Shown here one piece after another: positions 39,856 to 51,316 of a stretch of 64,000 nucleotides of DNA. This stretch comes from Notospermus geniculatus. Lineage: Eukaryota > Nemertea > Pilidiophora > Heteronemertea > Lineidae. The translations under genes were made by a program, and so were the position numbers. Within the stretch, counting starts at the first letter, position 1. Each line of letters begins with the position of its first letter. The stretch spans positions 134,420-198,419 of the forward strand of contig NMRB01000687.1 of assembly GCA_002633025.1 (NCBI GenBank), read 5' to 3'. The notes beneath the pieces were generated by a model. The model was not told the DNA's origin, made no database searches, and saw only the letters and a list, made by a program, of their open reading frames with translations.

Positions 39856-40563
39856 CCGAAATTTGACGTGCTTGTAAAGGTCGTCTAGAGGGAGGTAAAT
39901 ATCAAGTTTGATTGCTCTGGGTCAAGTCGTTCCTGAGTTATAGCACATTTGATGATTTTTGGGTTACGCCCCCTGGCGGCCATATTGGAACTTTAATCAG
40001 GCCGACATTTCACGTGCTTGTAAAGGTCATGTAGAGGGAGGTAAATATCAAGTTTGAGCACTCTGGGTCAAACCGTTCCTGAGTTACAGCACTTGGATGA
40101 TTGGTGGCCATATCGGATGTCCGATCGGGCCGAAACTCGGTATTTTTGAAGGTACCCCTCAAATACACATTTATGCAAGATATGAAGATGGGTGAAATAA
40201 TGAAGCACTGTGGCAGGCTCGTTACTTTTGTTGAACTTTGACTGCTGTGACCTTGAAAAGTAGGTCAACTCAAAAACCCGTTATATATGTTATGTATCCT
40301 AATATGATATACCTATGATAAAAATTTGGAGATGATCAAGTCATTAGTTCAGGAGTTATTGCACTTTTTGTGTTTTTGGTTTTGGCCACCTGGAGGCCAA
40401 GCCAAGAATCGAATCGGACCGAAACTTTGCGTCATAGGTCATCCGACCTAGGGGTATATATGTACCAAGTTTAAGATCAATAGCCCCAGCGTTTACAAAA
40501 CGTGCCTGCTAACGGACGACGGCGACGAACGCTGCACCATTGTAAGAGCTCACAGGTGAGCTG

Positions 40564-41444
40564 CTAAAAAGTGCAATAACTCATGAACTAATAACTGGAT
40601 CCTCTCCAATTTTTTATCGTTGATGCTTCTAATGCGTAATGACGTAAGTAAGGGGTTTTTGATTTGACAGACTTTTCAAGGTCACAGAGGCAAAGTTCAA
40701 AATTCAGTCATTTGGTGGCTCGTTTCGGGAACTGCTTGGGCTAATAGGGAGTTTTCGCAAAGCCCCCGAAACACCAACGCGAACGCCAAACCCATTGTTC
40801 GATGCCACGAAGACAGCAGCGAACAAAAGGATAGACTCTATATTGACTTGAAACTTGGTACATGTACATCCCTATGTCAGGTGACCTATGTCACCACTTT
40901 TCAGTCCAATTCGATTCTTCGTTTGGCCACCAGGTGGCCAAAACCAAAGCTCAAAGTCCAGTAATCCCTGAACTGTTACTGGATTGTCTCCAAATTTTAT
41001 CAGGTGCATCTAATGAGGATACATGACCCTGGAACATTTTGATTTAACATTTGTCACTTGTTTTTCTGGCACGTTCACCCAGGGGAGCACGTGGTCCATG
41101 CACCATTTCATTTTACTATTTTTAGCCCTTGGGCATGTGCTAAAACTCGCTCTTTATCTGGTCATTTTCTTTTATTTTGTTAGAAAACTAATAGTCAGCC
41201 ACTGGTGCATTATAAAAGTTGGACATTTTTTTCGTGTCTCAGCCCCTTCTTTGTGGCTTATTTAAGCAGATTGATAACGCAATCATCACGATTTAGTCAG
41301 TGCATATAAAAGTTCATTCATCCCTTGACGTATTCGTGTCTTCAACAATAACACGGTTTAATTTTGATTTCAAAATTTCAATCAGAATAACAACTTTCCT
41401 GAATTACATGACAGGTTCATGACGGATTAACCATTTAAAAAGTA
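40564..41444. repeat. Inverted piece of the 146-bp-unit family
   Basis: 40566-40720 (AAGTGCAATAACTCATGAAC, then TTTTCAAGGTCACAG) is related to the reverse complement of 40200-40390. 41190-41290 (CACTGGTGCATTATAAAAGTTGG) is the inverted relative of 43318-43400. No gene is seen. Confidence 0.5.
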
Positions 41445-42843
41445 CAGTAATGGCCAAAAATAAGTGGACATCAGTTTATTTTGAATATCGCCAAACCAAT
41501 AGGGTAGAGAAATTTTGGTCCCAACATGGATGTATAGTAGCAAACTTTCCTGGCTATCTAATGCTATCAGCATCGAAACATTCCGCTGAAGGCCGCACTT
41601 GACAAAAGGAATTTTGTAAATGCATGTTTTTGCTACTTTTTTATTTGCATGATTTCATTCATATTTTTTGTATCAACGTGTTCTACTGATCGAAGCCATT
41701 CATAACATATCCTATAATTTCCAGTATTTTGTATAAAAATGTGATTTTGGGGCACTTTTATCAAAATTATGTTACTAATGCTTGCGACACCTATGATAGA
41801 GTCCCTTGTACCCAATGGTCATGCTGGTAGATAACAAGAGGCCCATGGGCCCATGGGCTCAGCTGACTATGATCTGCCAGCTCAAGAGGTTCAAACAGGG
41901 GAAACGAGATAATCGAAAAAGATATCTTATTAGACCACTTGATACAGAATAGCACAAAATTGACACACAAAATAATAATAAGCAAGAAGTCAATCTCCAG
42001 AATTCACGAATTTTCGACCCCAACCGGGGTCTTTTTCAAGTGGAACTTTACAATCTGAAACTCTAGAAACTGGGATGGACATTGTAATTCATGCAGTAAT
42101 TCATGCAATTCATTGTAATTCATGCAGTGATGTCTTAAAGGAGCTGGACGTCCAAGTTGTAAACACTCACTCACTGGTTCTCTATCCACGCGACGCCTGC
42201 GGTGCTGCCACCTATTGTCGGTGATACGTACTGACGTGAATATCGTGAGTGAGTTGCATCGGACCGGGAACCAGTCTAACGATCACGGGGCGCTACTGGT
42301 GCTGCCACCTGCACGAAGGAATAAAACTAGTTTGCCGACCTTGTTTGTAAACAAACCAGCTTGTTTACAACTTCGGCGTCTAACTCCTTTAAGTCTGAAA
42401 ATACTGTATTCCAGACAGCCATGACTGACACAGGGCTATTCAACAGAAGTGGCCAATAAATGAGCTGCACCCTGTCTGCAAGGCCTAGCACCACCCACTA
42501 TTTATGATCTTTATGAGGATATTGTGTCCTGGGCATTCACCAAGTTGAACCAAGTTAATAAACCGGTTTTACATTGATTAAAAGAGGTTTGAGTATTATG
42601 AAAGGCCTCGATGAGTAGAACACCGTGACATAAAAATTTTGAATGAACTCGTGCAAATAAAAAAGTAGCAAAACATACCTTTACAAAATTCCTTCTGTTA
42701 AATGCGGGTTTCAGCGGAATTGTTCGACGCTGATACCATTAGATAGCAGGAAAAAACTACATAGTTGGGACTAACTTTCGCCACATCATTGATTTGGAGA
42801 TATTCAGGAAAAACTGCTGTCCATTTATTTTTGGCCATGAGTG
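41445..42843. mobile_element. Tc1/mariner-like non-autonomous element
   Basis: CAGTAATGGCCAAAAATAAGTG at the left is mirrored by the right end ATTTATTTTTGGCCATGAGTG. The TIRs are about 200 bp (41445-41650 and about 42650-42843). TA flanks both ends (41443-41444 and 42844-42845). The interior has no transposase; it carries an inverted 3'-end fragment of the AGCTCAGCTGACC family (41832-41925) and the 127-bp repeat at 41945-42071. Confidence 0.75.
41945..42071 (-). repeat. GACCCCGGTTGGGGTC repeat, copy 1
   Basis: One of three dispersed copies (others at 45257-45386 and 56404-56530). It contains the hairpin GACCCC-GGTT-GGGGTC followed by GAAA, read on the minus strand. Possibly the terminal region of a Penelope-like element. 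Confidence 0.75.
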
Positions 42844-42859
42844 TAAAAAGTTATAAGTT

Positions 42860-43139
42860 AAAGTTTGGGTTTATAGTCTGATATCAACTACCGTAGAGGT
42901 TCTCATCCGACTTTGCACTTTAACCCCAGTCTATCGTGAAACCTTTCAGTAGAACTCAGATGAGCTGCTCATTCAGCGCTACAATCTGAGCATTTCCGAC
43001 CGGTACCCATTTATACACCTGGGTGGAGAGAGGCCAGCGAGGCAAAGAGACTTGCCCAAAGTCTCACGCCCAGTGGGATTCGAACCCGGGACCCTCTGAC
43101 CGCTAGTCGGAGGCCCGAACCACTACACCACCGGGCTCC
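42860..43139 (-). repeat. tRNA-derived SINE
   Basis: The minus-strand head (43139-43069) reads GCCCGGTGGTGTAGTGGTTC with A box, and GGGTTCGAATCCC as B box. The outer bases GCCCGGT and ACTGGGC can pair like an acceptor stem. A non-tRNA body follows (with ACCCAGGTGTATAAATGGGTACC) to about 42860. The anticodon arm is irregular, so it is a SINE and not a working tRNA gene. Confidence 0.75.
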
Positions 43140-44462
43140 TACATAGAGTGTACATCTAGTGGACATCATCACAAGCTACAATAATCTGCTGGTTAAATGA
43201 GTAAAAAACAAACTTGAATGAAATTATGTCAAATTTTAATTTTTGACAACTCACTTCAAAAATTAAAATTTGATATCATTTCAGTGGAGTTTATTTTTTA
43301 CTCATTTATCAATCACTTATCTGCATGAATAAGCCGCAAAGAAAAGGCTACAACACGAAAAAAATGCCCAACTTTTATAATACACCAGTTGCTGGTAACT
43401 TTGCTCTCTTGCTTAAACTACCATTTATCTGGTTATTCTGCTCCATATAGCATCTAGGAACTAGTGCTATAATTATTTCACCGGACACCACACTGAAGCC
43501 AAGGAAACAGCCCCAGCTCCCCAACAACATAGCCAACACACAACATAGCCTTTTCCCAGTTCGTTCACTCCTAGATTGTTATGCAATTTATAGGCCAGTT
43601 TGTTTAATTTGAACTTGCAAAACGTTGGTTTCCTAAAAAATCTTATACTTGATGGTGAATCAATATGATTAGGAAAAACTGATTCAACTTGATCCGGTCA
43701 ATGTGCGCCATGTGATCCACTCTTGCAAATGTAGGCGCTTGTCACAATCGAGGGAAGAAACTTACAACACAACCGTTGAAATATACGTCTCTGCAGGTGG
43801 ACAACTTAGTAGATAGTGGACAGCAGTGATGGTACAGAAGTAAAGCGATGACCTCTGATGATCACTTGCGACAAGCGCCCGATTTTGCTGGAGCGGATGA
43901 CATATTGCTTTAAAAATTTCCTCCAAACAGTGTTTGAAAGTTTAAAGAAAAGAAAAATATCTTGGATATTAACTAAATGTCATTAAGGAAAGCAATTTCC
44001 GAAGATCAGATGTACTTCGTCTCGTAGTTTCCATGTTCTTTGCTTTCCCGGTATCATTTCCGGGTAATATCCGTCATCACGGAGCGATATCTCGTTGTGT
44101 GGGTTTTGTCAACAGCCTATCATTCTACGAATCAATTCATATTTTATATACACATACAACCAAAAATAGATAAGAGAGCATTTATATCTATTTTTGATAC
44201 AAACAACGTAAAGTAGGCCGCTGTAATGACTATTGACACGCACTCAATACAAGGGAGAAAAAAATGGCAGTTAAATGGCAAATAAACTAAATATGTTCTA
44301 TGTGTTGTCTTTCTTGTTCAGCGTGTGAGCTAAATAACCTGAATATTTCCAGTTGGGCACTACATTACTTCGTCTAAAACCTGCATTTTCAGTAAAAAGC
44401 GTTGCTTCTGCCATTTATAAGGCAAAAAAAACCAATTCATCAATGGCCAAAATACCGGTGTT
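43140..44462. other. Gene-less stretch with one foldback
   Basis: 43199-43306 is an imperfect foldback (GAGTAAAAAACAAACTT ... GTTTATTTTTTACTC). 43318-43400 is the inverted relative of 41190-41290. No coding region or RNA gene is recognised in the remainder. Confidence 0.45.
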
Positions 44463-44627
44463 AAGCCTTGTTCACACTGCAGGCGCGGTGCATTCTGAAC
44501 AAAGGATTACAGTCTTCTTACCGCATCGCGTCGCGCCGCAAGTGTCAACAGATATAGGCGTAACAGTGGAAACAACCAGGCGCGAAAAAGTTCGCATCGC
44601 ACCGCACCTGCAGTGTGAACAAGGCTT
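44463..44627. mobile_element. MITE with AAGCCTTGTTCACACTGCAGG ends
   Basis: AAGCCTTGTTCACACTGCAG is mirrored by CTGCAGTGTGAACAAGGCTT, giving about 30-bp TIRs with GCGGTGC inside. End sequence and size resemble the 7545-7715 element (AAGCCCAGGTCACACTG). The 101-codon frame crossing it is not accepted. Confidence 0.8.
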
Positions 44628-45256
44628 TACATTCAAAAATATGTCCAATGTGTCATAGTAGCCTACCACTCTGTTTGATTATGCGCCCTTAACACTGGCA
44701 CACGGGAAACAATCACAGAGGTAGCCCTGACAAAAACAGTTTTTTTTCTCGAAAAAGTAGGGCCCACCTGAACTGACAATTGATTTGATGAAATACAATA
44801 ACCCTAACAACCTCGCCCATTTAATTTATCTGTTACTCTGCTGCAAAATCGCATCAAGGATTTCAGCACTTCATTTTTATACGCCCGTCCCAGACGGGCC
44901 GTATTATGTTATGGCCCTGCATGTCGTTCGTCGTGTGTCCGAGCAATAACTCAAGAATCGCTTGAGATATCAGTCTCATTTTTATGGTAGTAAGAACAGG
45001 AGGCTGGTAAAGTTGAGTTCGATTTCCGGCCATTTTCGACTTACGGTTTGCCCAATAGGGGGCATTATGCAAAAACACTAAAAATTCGAAAACTCCCTTA
45101 TACACGTACTTGTCGCAGCTTGTTGAAATTTTTAGGGTACGTACCTCTAGTGAGGTTTATCTGTAGTAGCGGCCTTGGATCCCACCGCTAAGGCTGGGAG
45201 CCTTCCATGAAAATGTATCGAATATTCCTCTTCCTCTTCCTCTTCCTCTGAGTCTT
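44628..45256. other. Gene-less stretch
   Basis: 44880-45175 begins ATACGCCCGTCCCAGACGGGC, a short palindrome, and has the look of a dispersed repeat, but no second copy is in the window. No gene is seen. Confidence 0.4.
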
Positions 45257-45386
45257 TTCTAGAGTTTCAGATTGTAAAGTTCCACTTGAAAAAGACCCCG
45301 GTTGGGTCGAAAATTCGTGAATTCTGGAGATTGACTTCTTGCTTATTATCATTTTGTGTGTCAATTTTGTGCTATTCTGTATCTTG
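45257..45386 (+). repeat. GACCCCGGTTGGGGTC repeat, copy 2
   Basis: Plus-strand copy of the repeat at 41945-42071. It carries a one-base loss in the hairpin (CCCCGGTTGGGTC). Confidence 0.75.
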
Positions 45387-45562
45387 GAATATTCCTCTTC
45401 AGTTGTGTTTTTTATTGGTGAGGACTGTGCTGAAACCATATTTCAGAGCATATATTTTGCTTTTTTCGGGGCGACCACCACATCCACTGTTGCTCTTTCC
45501 TGCGAACCCTTTCATCGCAACTTCCAGAAAGTTCCACCTGCAATACATGTCGTATTCCTATT

Positions 45563-46314
45563 ATAGTCTGGGAGCTAACAAACATTTAATTCACATCTCA
45601 AGTACAAACACATTTTTTGCTTTGTGGGTTAGTTTCTATCCCACTGACCACAAAAACCCAATTCTTAAGTTCCGCAAATGGTGCGTTTAGAAGATACAGC
45701 CGTTTGAACTTTGGGTACTGGCTTTGTCATTGGACCAAAATCAGAGCATTTGTACAGGGGCTTGAATACTGATGTACAGCTAACTTTTAAATGGGTGGCT
45801 TGAGACCCCATAAATGTATTGCCAATTGATAGAAACATGGGTCCATAGAATCAGATTAGAATATTCTTATTTGTTTTTATTTGCTATAGGATGAGAAATT
45901 CAATAAACAGTAAGTTATCTTTTTAAAATGGCCGCCGGGCCAAAATTCTGAAAAGATGCAAAACCATCATTTCCAATAAGATAAAATATGTAAGAATATG
46001 TTTTCCTGTCTCAGTGGGCCCATGTTTCTATCTATTGGTAATACATTTATAGGGTCCCAAGCCACCCGTTTAAAAGTTAGCTGTACATCAGTTTCCAAGC
46101 CCCTGTATATAATGCCCGGATATAATGAGTCTGATTCTGTTCCAATGGTAAAGTCAGTACCCAAAATTCAAACGGCTGTATCTTCTAAAACGCACCATTT
46201 GCGGAACTTAAGAATTGAGTTTTTGTGGTCAGTGGGACAGAAACTAACCCCCAAACCCAAAAATGTTTTTGTACTTGAGATGTGCATTAAATCTTTGTTA
46301 GCTCCCAGACTATT
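45563..46314. repeat. Foldback element, about 340-bp arms
   Basis: TATAGTCTGGGAGCTAAC at the left is mirrored by GTTAGCTCCCAGACTATTA at the right. The arms match imperfectly over about 340 bp each, with a centre near 45905-45960. The block ACCCCATAAATGTATTGCC is shared with 14262-14546. Non-coding; open frames on both strands mirror each other. Confidence 0.85.
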
Positions 46315-46817
46315 AGAGTTGTTCCTGAATCCTGACAGTTCATGCCAGCTGAAGTCCGGTCAAACCTATTCATAACTTCTATTGTATGAGATCACATTCC
46401 CACGACATTACCCTTGCTTTCGTTATGTAATAAATGTCCTCAAGGGAGGTCAGCTGGCAGCACCTACACAATTAAGGGTATAATGTTTGTGCCATTGTAA
46501 TGCAACAGGAATAATCTAGGCCTTGGTGGTAGATTACACAGGCATTCATTGTAGTCCCACTGCTGCAGAATGTGGCATTTCTTTGCCTTCCATCAAAGTA
46601 CATGTACTGTCTACAATCTCTGCAATGGGTTCTATACATGGTCTACCTTATTAACGAGGCTCAATGGAGATCCTAGCTACGATAGAGGGCAGCACACCGA
46701 AACCAGGTCCTATACAATGGACGCGTTTTGTGTGGGAAATTGATCAGGACCGGGATGTCAGATTCATTTCAATAGTTTTAACCAATAGTGACACCTTGCG
46801 GCAAGGAATGGAGCAAT
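46315..46817. other. Gene-less stretch
   Basis: Nothing recognised. Confidence 0.4.
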
Positions 46818-46983
46818 ACTGCCGTTAGAGGCCACCTGTTAGCGGTCCTAGAACGTCACAAATTTGGCGTCACTGACGTAAGCCACGCCATTAATATGGA
46901 TGACGTTATGGCATGCACTTCTGTGTGACGTCAAATTTCATGACATTCTGGGACCACTAACTAGTGGTGGCCTCTAACGGCAG
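46818..46983. mobile_element. MITE with CTGCCGTTAGAGGCCACC ends
   Basis: CTGCCGTTAGAGGCCACC is mirrored at the right (GGTGGCCTCTAACGGCAG). TIRs of about 60 bp with gaps include GTCACAAATTTGGCGTCA / TGACGTCAAATTTCATGAC. Non-coding. Confidence 0.75.
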
Positions 46984-47875
46984 AAAAGTCTCCAATTCTA
47001 GGGTTGTCGTTGCCAAACTGGTGCTGCGCCTCACGAAAGGCCGCAATTTCATCTTCTCTGACAGCATCCCTTCCACCTCGTGTCCTGTGCATTGCCATCT
47101 TGAACTGTCCGGAGTAGGCCTACTGTCTCATTGACTGTACACCTCAGAACTGTCAGGGCTAAAGTCAGATCACCTTTTATATTCCAGTCCCTCGGACAGT
47201 TCTCTGATTAGATAACTTTAACCCAGGTGTGGGAAGCAACGTTAGGCAGACTGGTCAAATCTCTGTCTTTAGTGAATGGGGTTGTCTCAGCCATGGCAAT
47301 GTGCTGGCAATACAAATTAATCAATACCTCAGACACAATGAAATGAATTATGAGGGTGACAGTAAACTACCAGTGACGCAACATTCCAGACCGACAACAC
47401 CACCATTCATCATGTTCATGGTTCATCACCATTGATAACCCTACACAATTGACTTCATAAAGTGGGTTTCTCCCGAACTATCCAGTGCACAGACTGTGAG
47501 GATTAAGGAACAACGCTACTAGGGCAAAATGTCGTGTCGCTCATCACGTTTTCTCTCTTTCCTGCGCATGACACAATGAGGACGATGATGACTGATTGAA
47601 CTTTAGATTACAATTTGAACGTTGACTCCTAATGTAATCATTATTGCTACTGTCTACCTGCCCTTTAACATGTATGACATTTTATTTGGAGAATATCACA
47701 CGCAGTGGAACTTTTCCGATGCGATTAGACGGCAAATCGCAATGCGGTTGGCATGGTAGGTGTCCGTTTAACCAGCAGAACAATGAGCACATGCATGACA
47801 TAGGGGCCGTCGACTTACACAACACCCGACCATGCCAACCGCATTGAGGTTTCCCGTCCATGTGCGTATGCCTTA
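46984..47875. other. Gene-less stretch with a foldback
   Basis: CAATGCGGTTGGCATGGT (47738-47757) is mirrored at 47832-47848 (CCATGCCAACCGCATTG), forming a roughly 130-bp foldback. Otherwise nothing is recognised. Confidence 0.45.
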
Positions 47876-48017
47876 AGCAAGGTTCATTGGCACACGGATC
47901 CGATCCGTTTCCAGCCCGTTTGCCCCTAGTTTTCCGGATACGACAACGCTGAAGTCCATTTGATGGATTTTGTACGGACCTGAATCGGACCAATTCCATG
48001 TGCCAATGAACCTTGCT
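47876..48017. mobile_element. MITE with AGCAAGGTTCATTGGCACA ends
   Basis: AGCAAGGTTCATTGGCACA is mirrored by TGTGCCAATGAACCTTGCT. Inner parts (GGATCCGATCCGTTTCCAG) are diverged. 142 bp, non-coding. Confidence 0.8.
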
Positions 48018-48212
48018 TTATGGTGTTCATGGACAAATGTATGACCGCGTAGACCGTTCTCCCAACAAACTTGAACACCATCCAACACGTATCATGATGT
48101 TCAAATTTAGCTGCATGTTTCGTCTTGCCAACAAATGTCTCACAACATTTCATATGTCAAACATCTCACAACATTTCATATTTCAAGGCATTGACCAATC
48201 AGAAGGTTTATA

Positions 48213-49029
48213 TCGGGTGGCCCCCAAAATACTGGACAAAATTCAAATTCAAATAACGTCGCAAGTTTGGTGTGCTCTTCTATGAAATTTTGCACACTTT
48301 AATTGATGGTTATTACCTATAATTCCTGCAAATTTCATCAGTTTACGCAAGTCCGGTTTTGCTACAGTGAAAGAAATTCCAATGCATGTCTAAAAATGGC
48401 ATGCCGAAAACAACTTACCAAATTTGTACAAAAAACTGTAACACCCTTAACCGCCCATAACTTCGACAATTGTTGTAATAGGCCAGTGACACTTAGTGTT
48501 TATACTGTAAGGTCCATAGGTAATTTTTTAAAAATAATTCAGACATACAACTTTATCCCTATACAAATGGCGAGCAATTAAAATTAAGGAATATTAGCCA
48601 TAATTTGAAATGATTTATGAGGGTGGACATACTGGCATTACATTTTTCACCATGTTAATTCCAATTTATCAGCATTTGTACTGGGATAGGGCTACATGTT
48701 TGCTTTTTTTGTCATATAGCTAACAACCATATGATGCTAGACATTAAATATCAGTGGCCTACTGTGAGGTTATGACCGGTAAAGGATGTTCCAATTGTTT
48801 AAAATTCGGCAGTCTGATATTTATTTTCCTGGCATATCGTTTTTTGACAAGCGTTTTAAATTGTTTCACTGTGACAAAACCAGTGCATGCAGGCTAATGA
48901 AATTTACACTTATGATACAAATGTAGATGACAATCATTTTGTCAGGTGTACAAAATTTCAGTGAAGTGCCCTCAAAACTAATGAAGTTACTGGAATTTGA
49001 ATTTAGTCCAGATTTTTTTGGCCACCCGC
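48213..49029. mobile_element. Tc1/mariner-type MITE (817 bp)
   Basis: The left end TCGGGTGGCCCCCAAAATACTGGAC is mirrored by GTCCAGATTTTTTTGGCCACCCGC (with variation), each bordered by TA. It has inner AATTCAAATTC motifs. There is no transposase frame, so it is a deletion derivative. Confidence 0.75.
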
Positions 49030-49323
49030 TATATGTCATGTGGCACAACTGCAACAAATGTGGCATGTGTACAAAATCACAGCCTTCAGACTAACTTCTC
49101 GTCCATTCTTTAACCCATTGACACCCCTTCCTACTCCTTTTGCCTTTTTCACTGCCATTGTTACAAATGCAGCAGCACCACTCACGAGGCTAATGTGAGA
49201 TCCACCATCCAGTTTCTTTTCGTTTTCCTTTCCCCATCATAGTTCGTCATACAAATTGTCCATGAATGTCCGACTGTGGACGGAAATCCGCGACAAACTT
49301 GACGGTGCACCATCATATGAGCT
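49030..49323. other. Gene-less stretch
   Basis: Nothing recognised. Confidence 0.4.
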
Positions 49324-50538
49324 AATGAAATGGTCCATGGACCATGTGCTCACCCGTTTGGACATAATAGTGTAATGACAGAGAGAGATCAGTTATATGA
49401 GCAATCTAGGTAAGTCATTCCCAAGTTGTAGGACTTCAGTGATTTTCAGTTTATGCCACCTGGCGGCCATATTGGATGTCCAATTGGGCCAAAACTTCAC
49501 ATGCACATAAAGGTCATCTAGAGGGAGCCACATAGCACATTTGAGTGCTCTGGGTCAAGTCGTTCCTGAGTTATAGCACATTTGATGATTTTCGGGTTAC
49601 GCCACCTGGCGGCCATATTGGAAGTTTAATCAGGCCGAAATTTGACGTGCTTGTAAAGGTCATCTAGAAGGAGGTAAATATCAAGTTTGATTGCTCTGGG
49701 TCACGTCGTTCCTGAGTTATAGCACATTTGATGATTTTCGGGTTACGCCACCTGGCGGCCATATTGGAACCTCAATCAGGCCGAAATTTGATGTGCTTGT
49801 AAAGGTCATGTAGAAGGAGGTACATATCAAATTTGATCGCTCTGGGTCAAGTCGTTCCTGAGTTATAGCACATTTGATGATTTTCGGGTTACGCCACCTG
49901 GCGGCCATATTGGAAGTTTAATCAGGCCGAAATTTGACGTGCTTGTAAAGGTCATCTAGAGGGAGGTAAATATCAAGTTTGAGCACTCTGAGTCAAGCCG
50001 TTCCTGAGTTATAGCACTTAGAAGATTTTCAGGTTACGCCACCTGGCGGCCATATTGGATGTCCGATCGGGCCGAAACTCGGTACTTTTGAAGGTACCCC
50101 TCTAATACACGTTTATGCAAGATATGAAGACGCTCGGTGAAATAATGAAGAACTGTGGCAGGTTCGTTACTTTTGTCGAACTTTGACCTCTGTGACCTTG
50201 AAAAGTAGGTCAAATCAAAAACCCGTTATATATGTTATGTATCCTAATATGATACACCTATGATAAAAATTTGGAGATGATCAAGTCATTAGTTCAGGAG
50301 TTATTGCACTTTTTGTGTTTTTGGTTTTGGCCACCTGGAGGCCAAGCCAAGAATCGAATCGGACCGAAACTTGGTGTCATAGGTCATCTGACCTAGGGGT
50401 ATATATGTACCAAGTTTCAGATCAATAGCCCCAGCGGTTACAAAACGTGCCCTGCTAACGGACGACGGACGACGACGACGACGACGGACGACGACGGACG
50501 ACGGACGCTGCACCATTGTAAGAGCTCACGGGTGAGCT
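49324..50538 (+). mobile_element. 146-bp-unit repeat family, copy 2
   Basis: Starts AATGAAATGGTCCATGGACC and ends AGAGCTCACGGGTGAGCT. GCCACCTGGCGGCCATATTGG lies at 49455, 49601, 49747, 49893 and 50038, with spacings of 146, 146, 146 and 145. A (GACGAC)n stretch near 50460-50510 precedes the end. Related to 38125-40563 in full length. Confidence 0.9.
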
Positions 50539-50933
50539 AAAAATGTGGTGATAATCTCAACGAGAACGCAGTGAAGATTTGAATTATAGGGTCACTTTAC
50601 ATGGGTTGTTGTAACAAATCCTGATGGTGAAAGTGTAAAACAGCATTGAGATAAACAAGATGACATTGTAAATGTCGAATGGTTCCCGATGTACAGGTGC
50701 TTCTTCCGGTACATGAATGGTACATTGATAGAGATCAAGATACGTTGATAGAGATCAGATACATTGATGGAGATCAGGATACATTGACAGAAATTAGGGT
50801 ACACTGACTGATGGATTACGATGAGGCCCATAGAACTTGACCTCATGCCAATAACTCATCCCGTAATTGACCTTGACCTTGATCTTGATATCTGATGGTT
50901 CTATGACAAATTGGTACTGGACAATAATGTACC

Positions 50934-51056
50934 CGGACAAAATGTACCTAGGACAAAATGTACAAAAGGTAAAAATGGACAAAAGGTACCATTTGTCCGG
51001 GTACCTTTTGTCCATTTTTACCTTTTGTACATTTTGTCCTAGGTACATTTTGTCCG
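50934..51056. mobile_element. Perfect 56-bp-arm hairpin (MITE)
   Basis: 50934-50989 and 51001-51056 are exact reverse complements around an 11-bp loop. Each arm holds three GGACAAAA motifs (CGGACAAAATGTACCTAGGA...). Further GGACAAAA/TTTTGTCC copies lie just outside (51058-51071). Confidence 0.9.
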
Positions 51057-51112
51057 GGGACGTTTTGTCCTGTCACCATATCTGATCATCAAGGTCATTG
51101 CATAATCAAAAT

Positions 51113-51316
51113 GGGCATTCTCAGTAAACTAAGTACGGTATGTCTGATATCATGCCTCTACCTCTACCACAGGCAGAGATATTTCAAATTATCAAGTTTG
51201 ACCTTGACCTTGACGTCTGATCGTTGCACAATCGAAATGGGCATCATCAATAACCTAAGTATGGGTGATATCATGCCTCTATCTCTACCACAGGCAGAGA
51301 TATTTCAAATTATCAA
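51113..51316 (+). repeat. Tandem duplication of about 125 bp
   Basis: CATGCCTCTACCTCTACCACAGGCAGAGATATTTCAAATTATCA-type block occurs twice (from 51150 and 51273). CCTTGACCTTGA blocks lie before each copy (also at 50868). Confidence 0.75.

Larger units (their letters stand above)
38125..40563 (+). mobile_element. 146-bp-unit repeat family, copy 1 (interrupted)
   Basis: Begins AATGGTCCATGGACCATGTGCTCACC and ends GTAAGAGCTCACAGGTGAGC. GCCACCTGGCGGCCATATTGG-type unit starts are at 38256, 38399, 38546 and 39968; the last two are 146 bp apart once the 1266-bp insertion and its duplication are removed. The 3' part (from 40130) matches 50075-50538 of copy 2. No coding frame is seen. Units show CTGGGTCAAGTCGTTCC, TTATAGCACATTTGATGATTT and related blocks. 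Confidence 0.8.

Noticed and set aside
41945-42071. Active hammerhead ribozyme
   Set aside because: Only stem II and GAAA fit; the CTGATGA core is absent in all three copies.
43069-43139. Functional tRNA gene
   Set aside because: The acceptor bases pair, but the anticodon arm is irregular and a typical SINE body follows.
44353-44669. 101-codon frame at 44353-44658
   Set aside because: It overlaps a MITE with inverted ends; the opposite strand is also open.
49440-50184. CRISPR-like regular array
   Set aside because: The 146-bp units are contiguous tandem repeats without unique spacers, in an animal genome.
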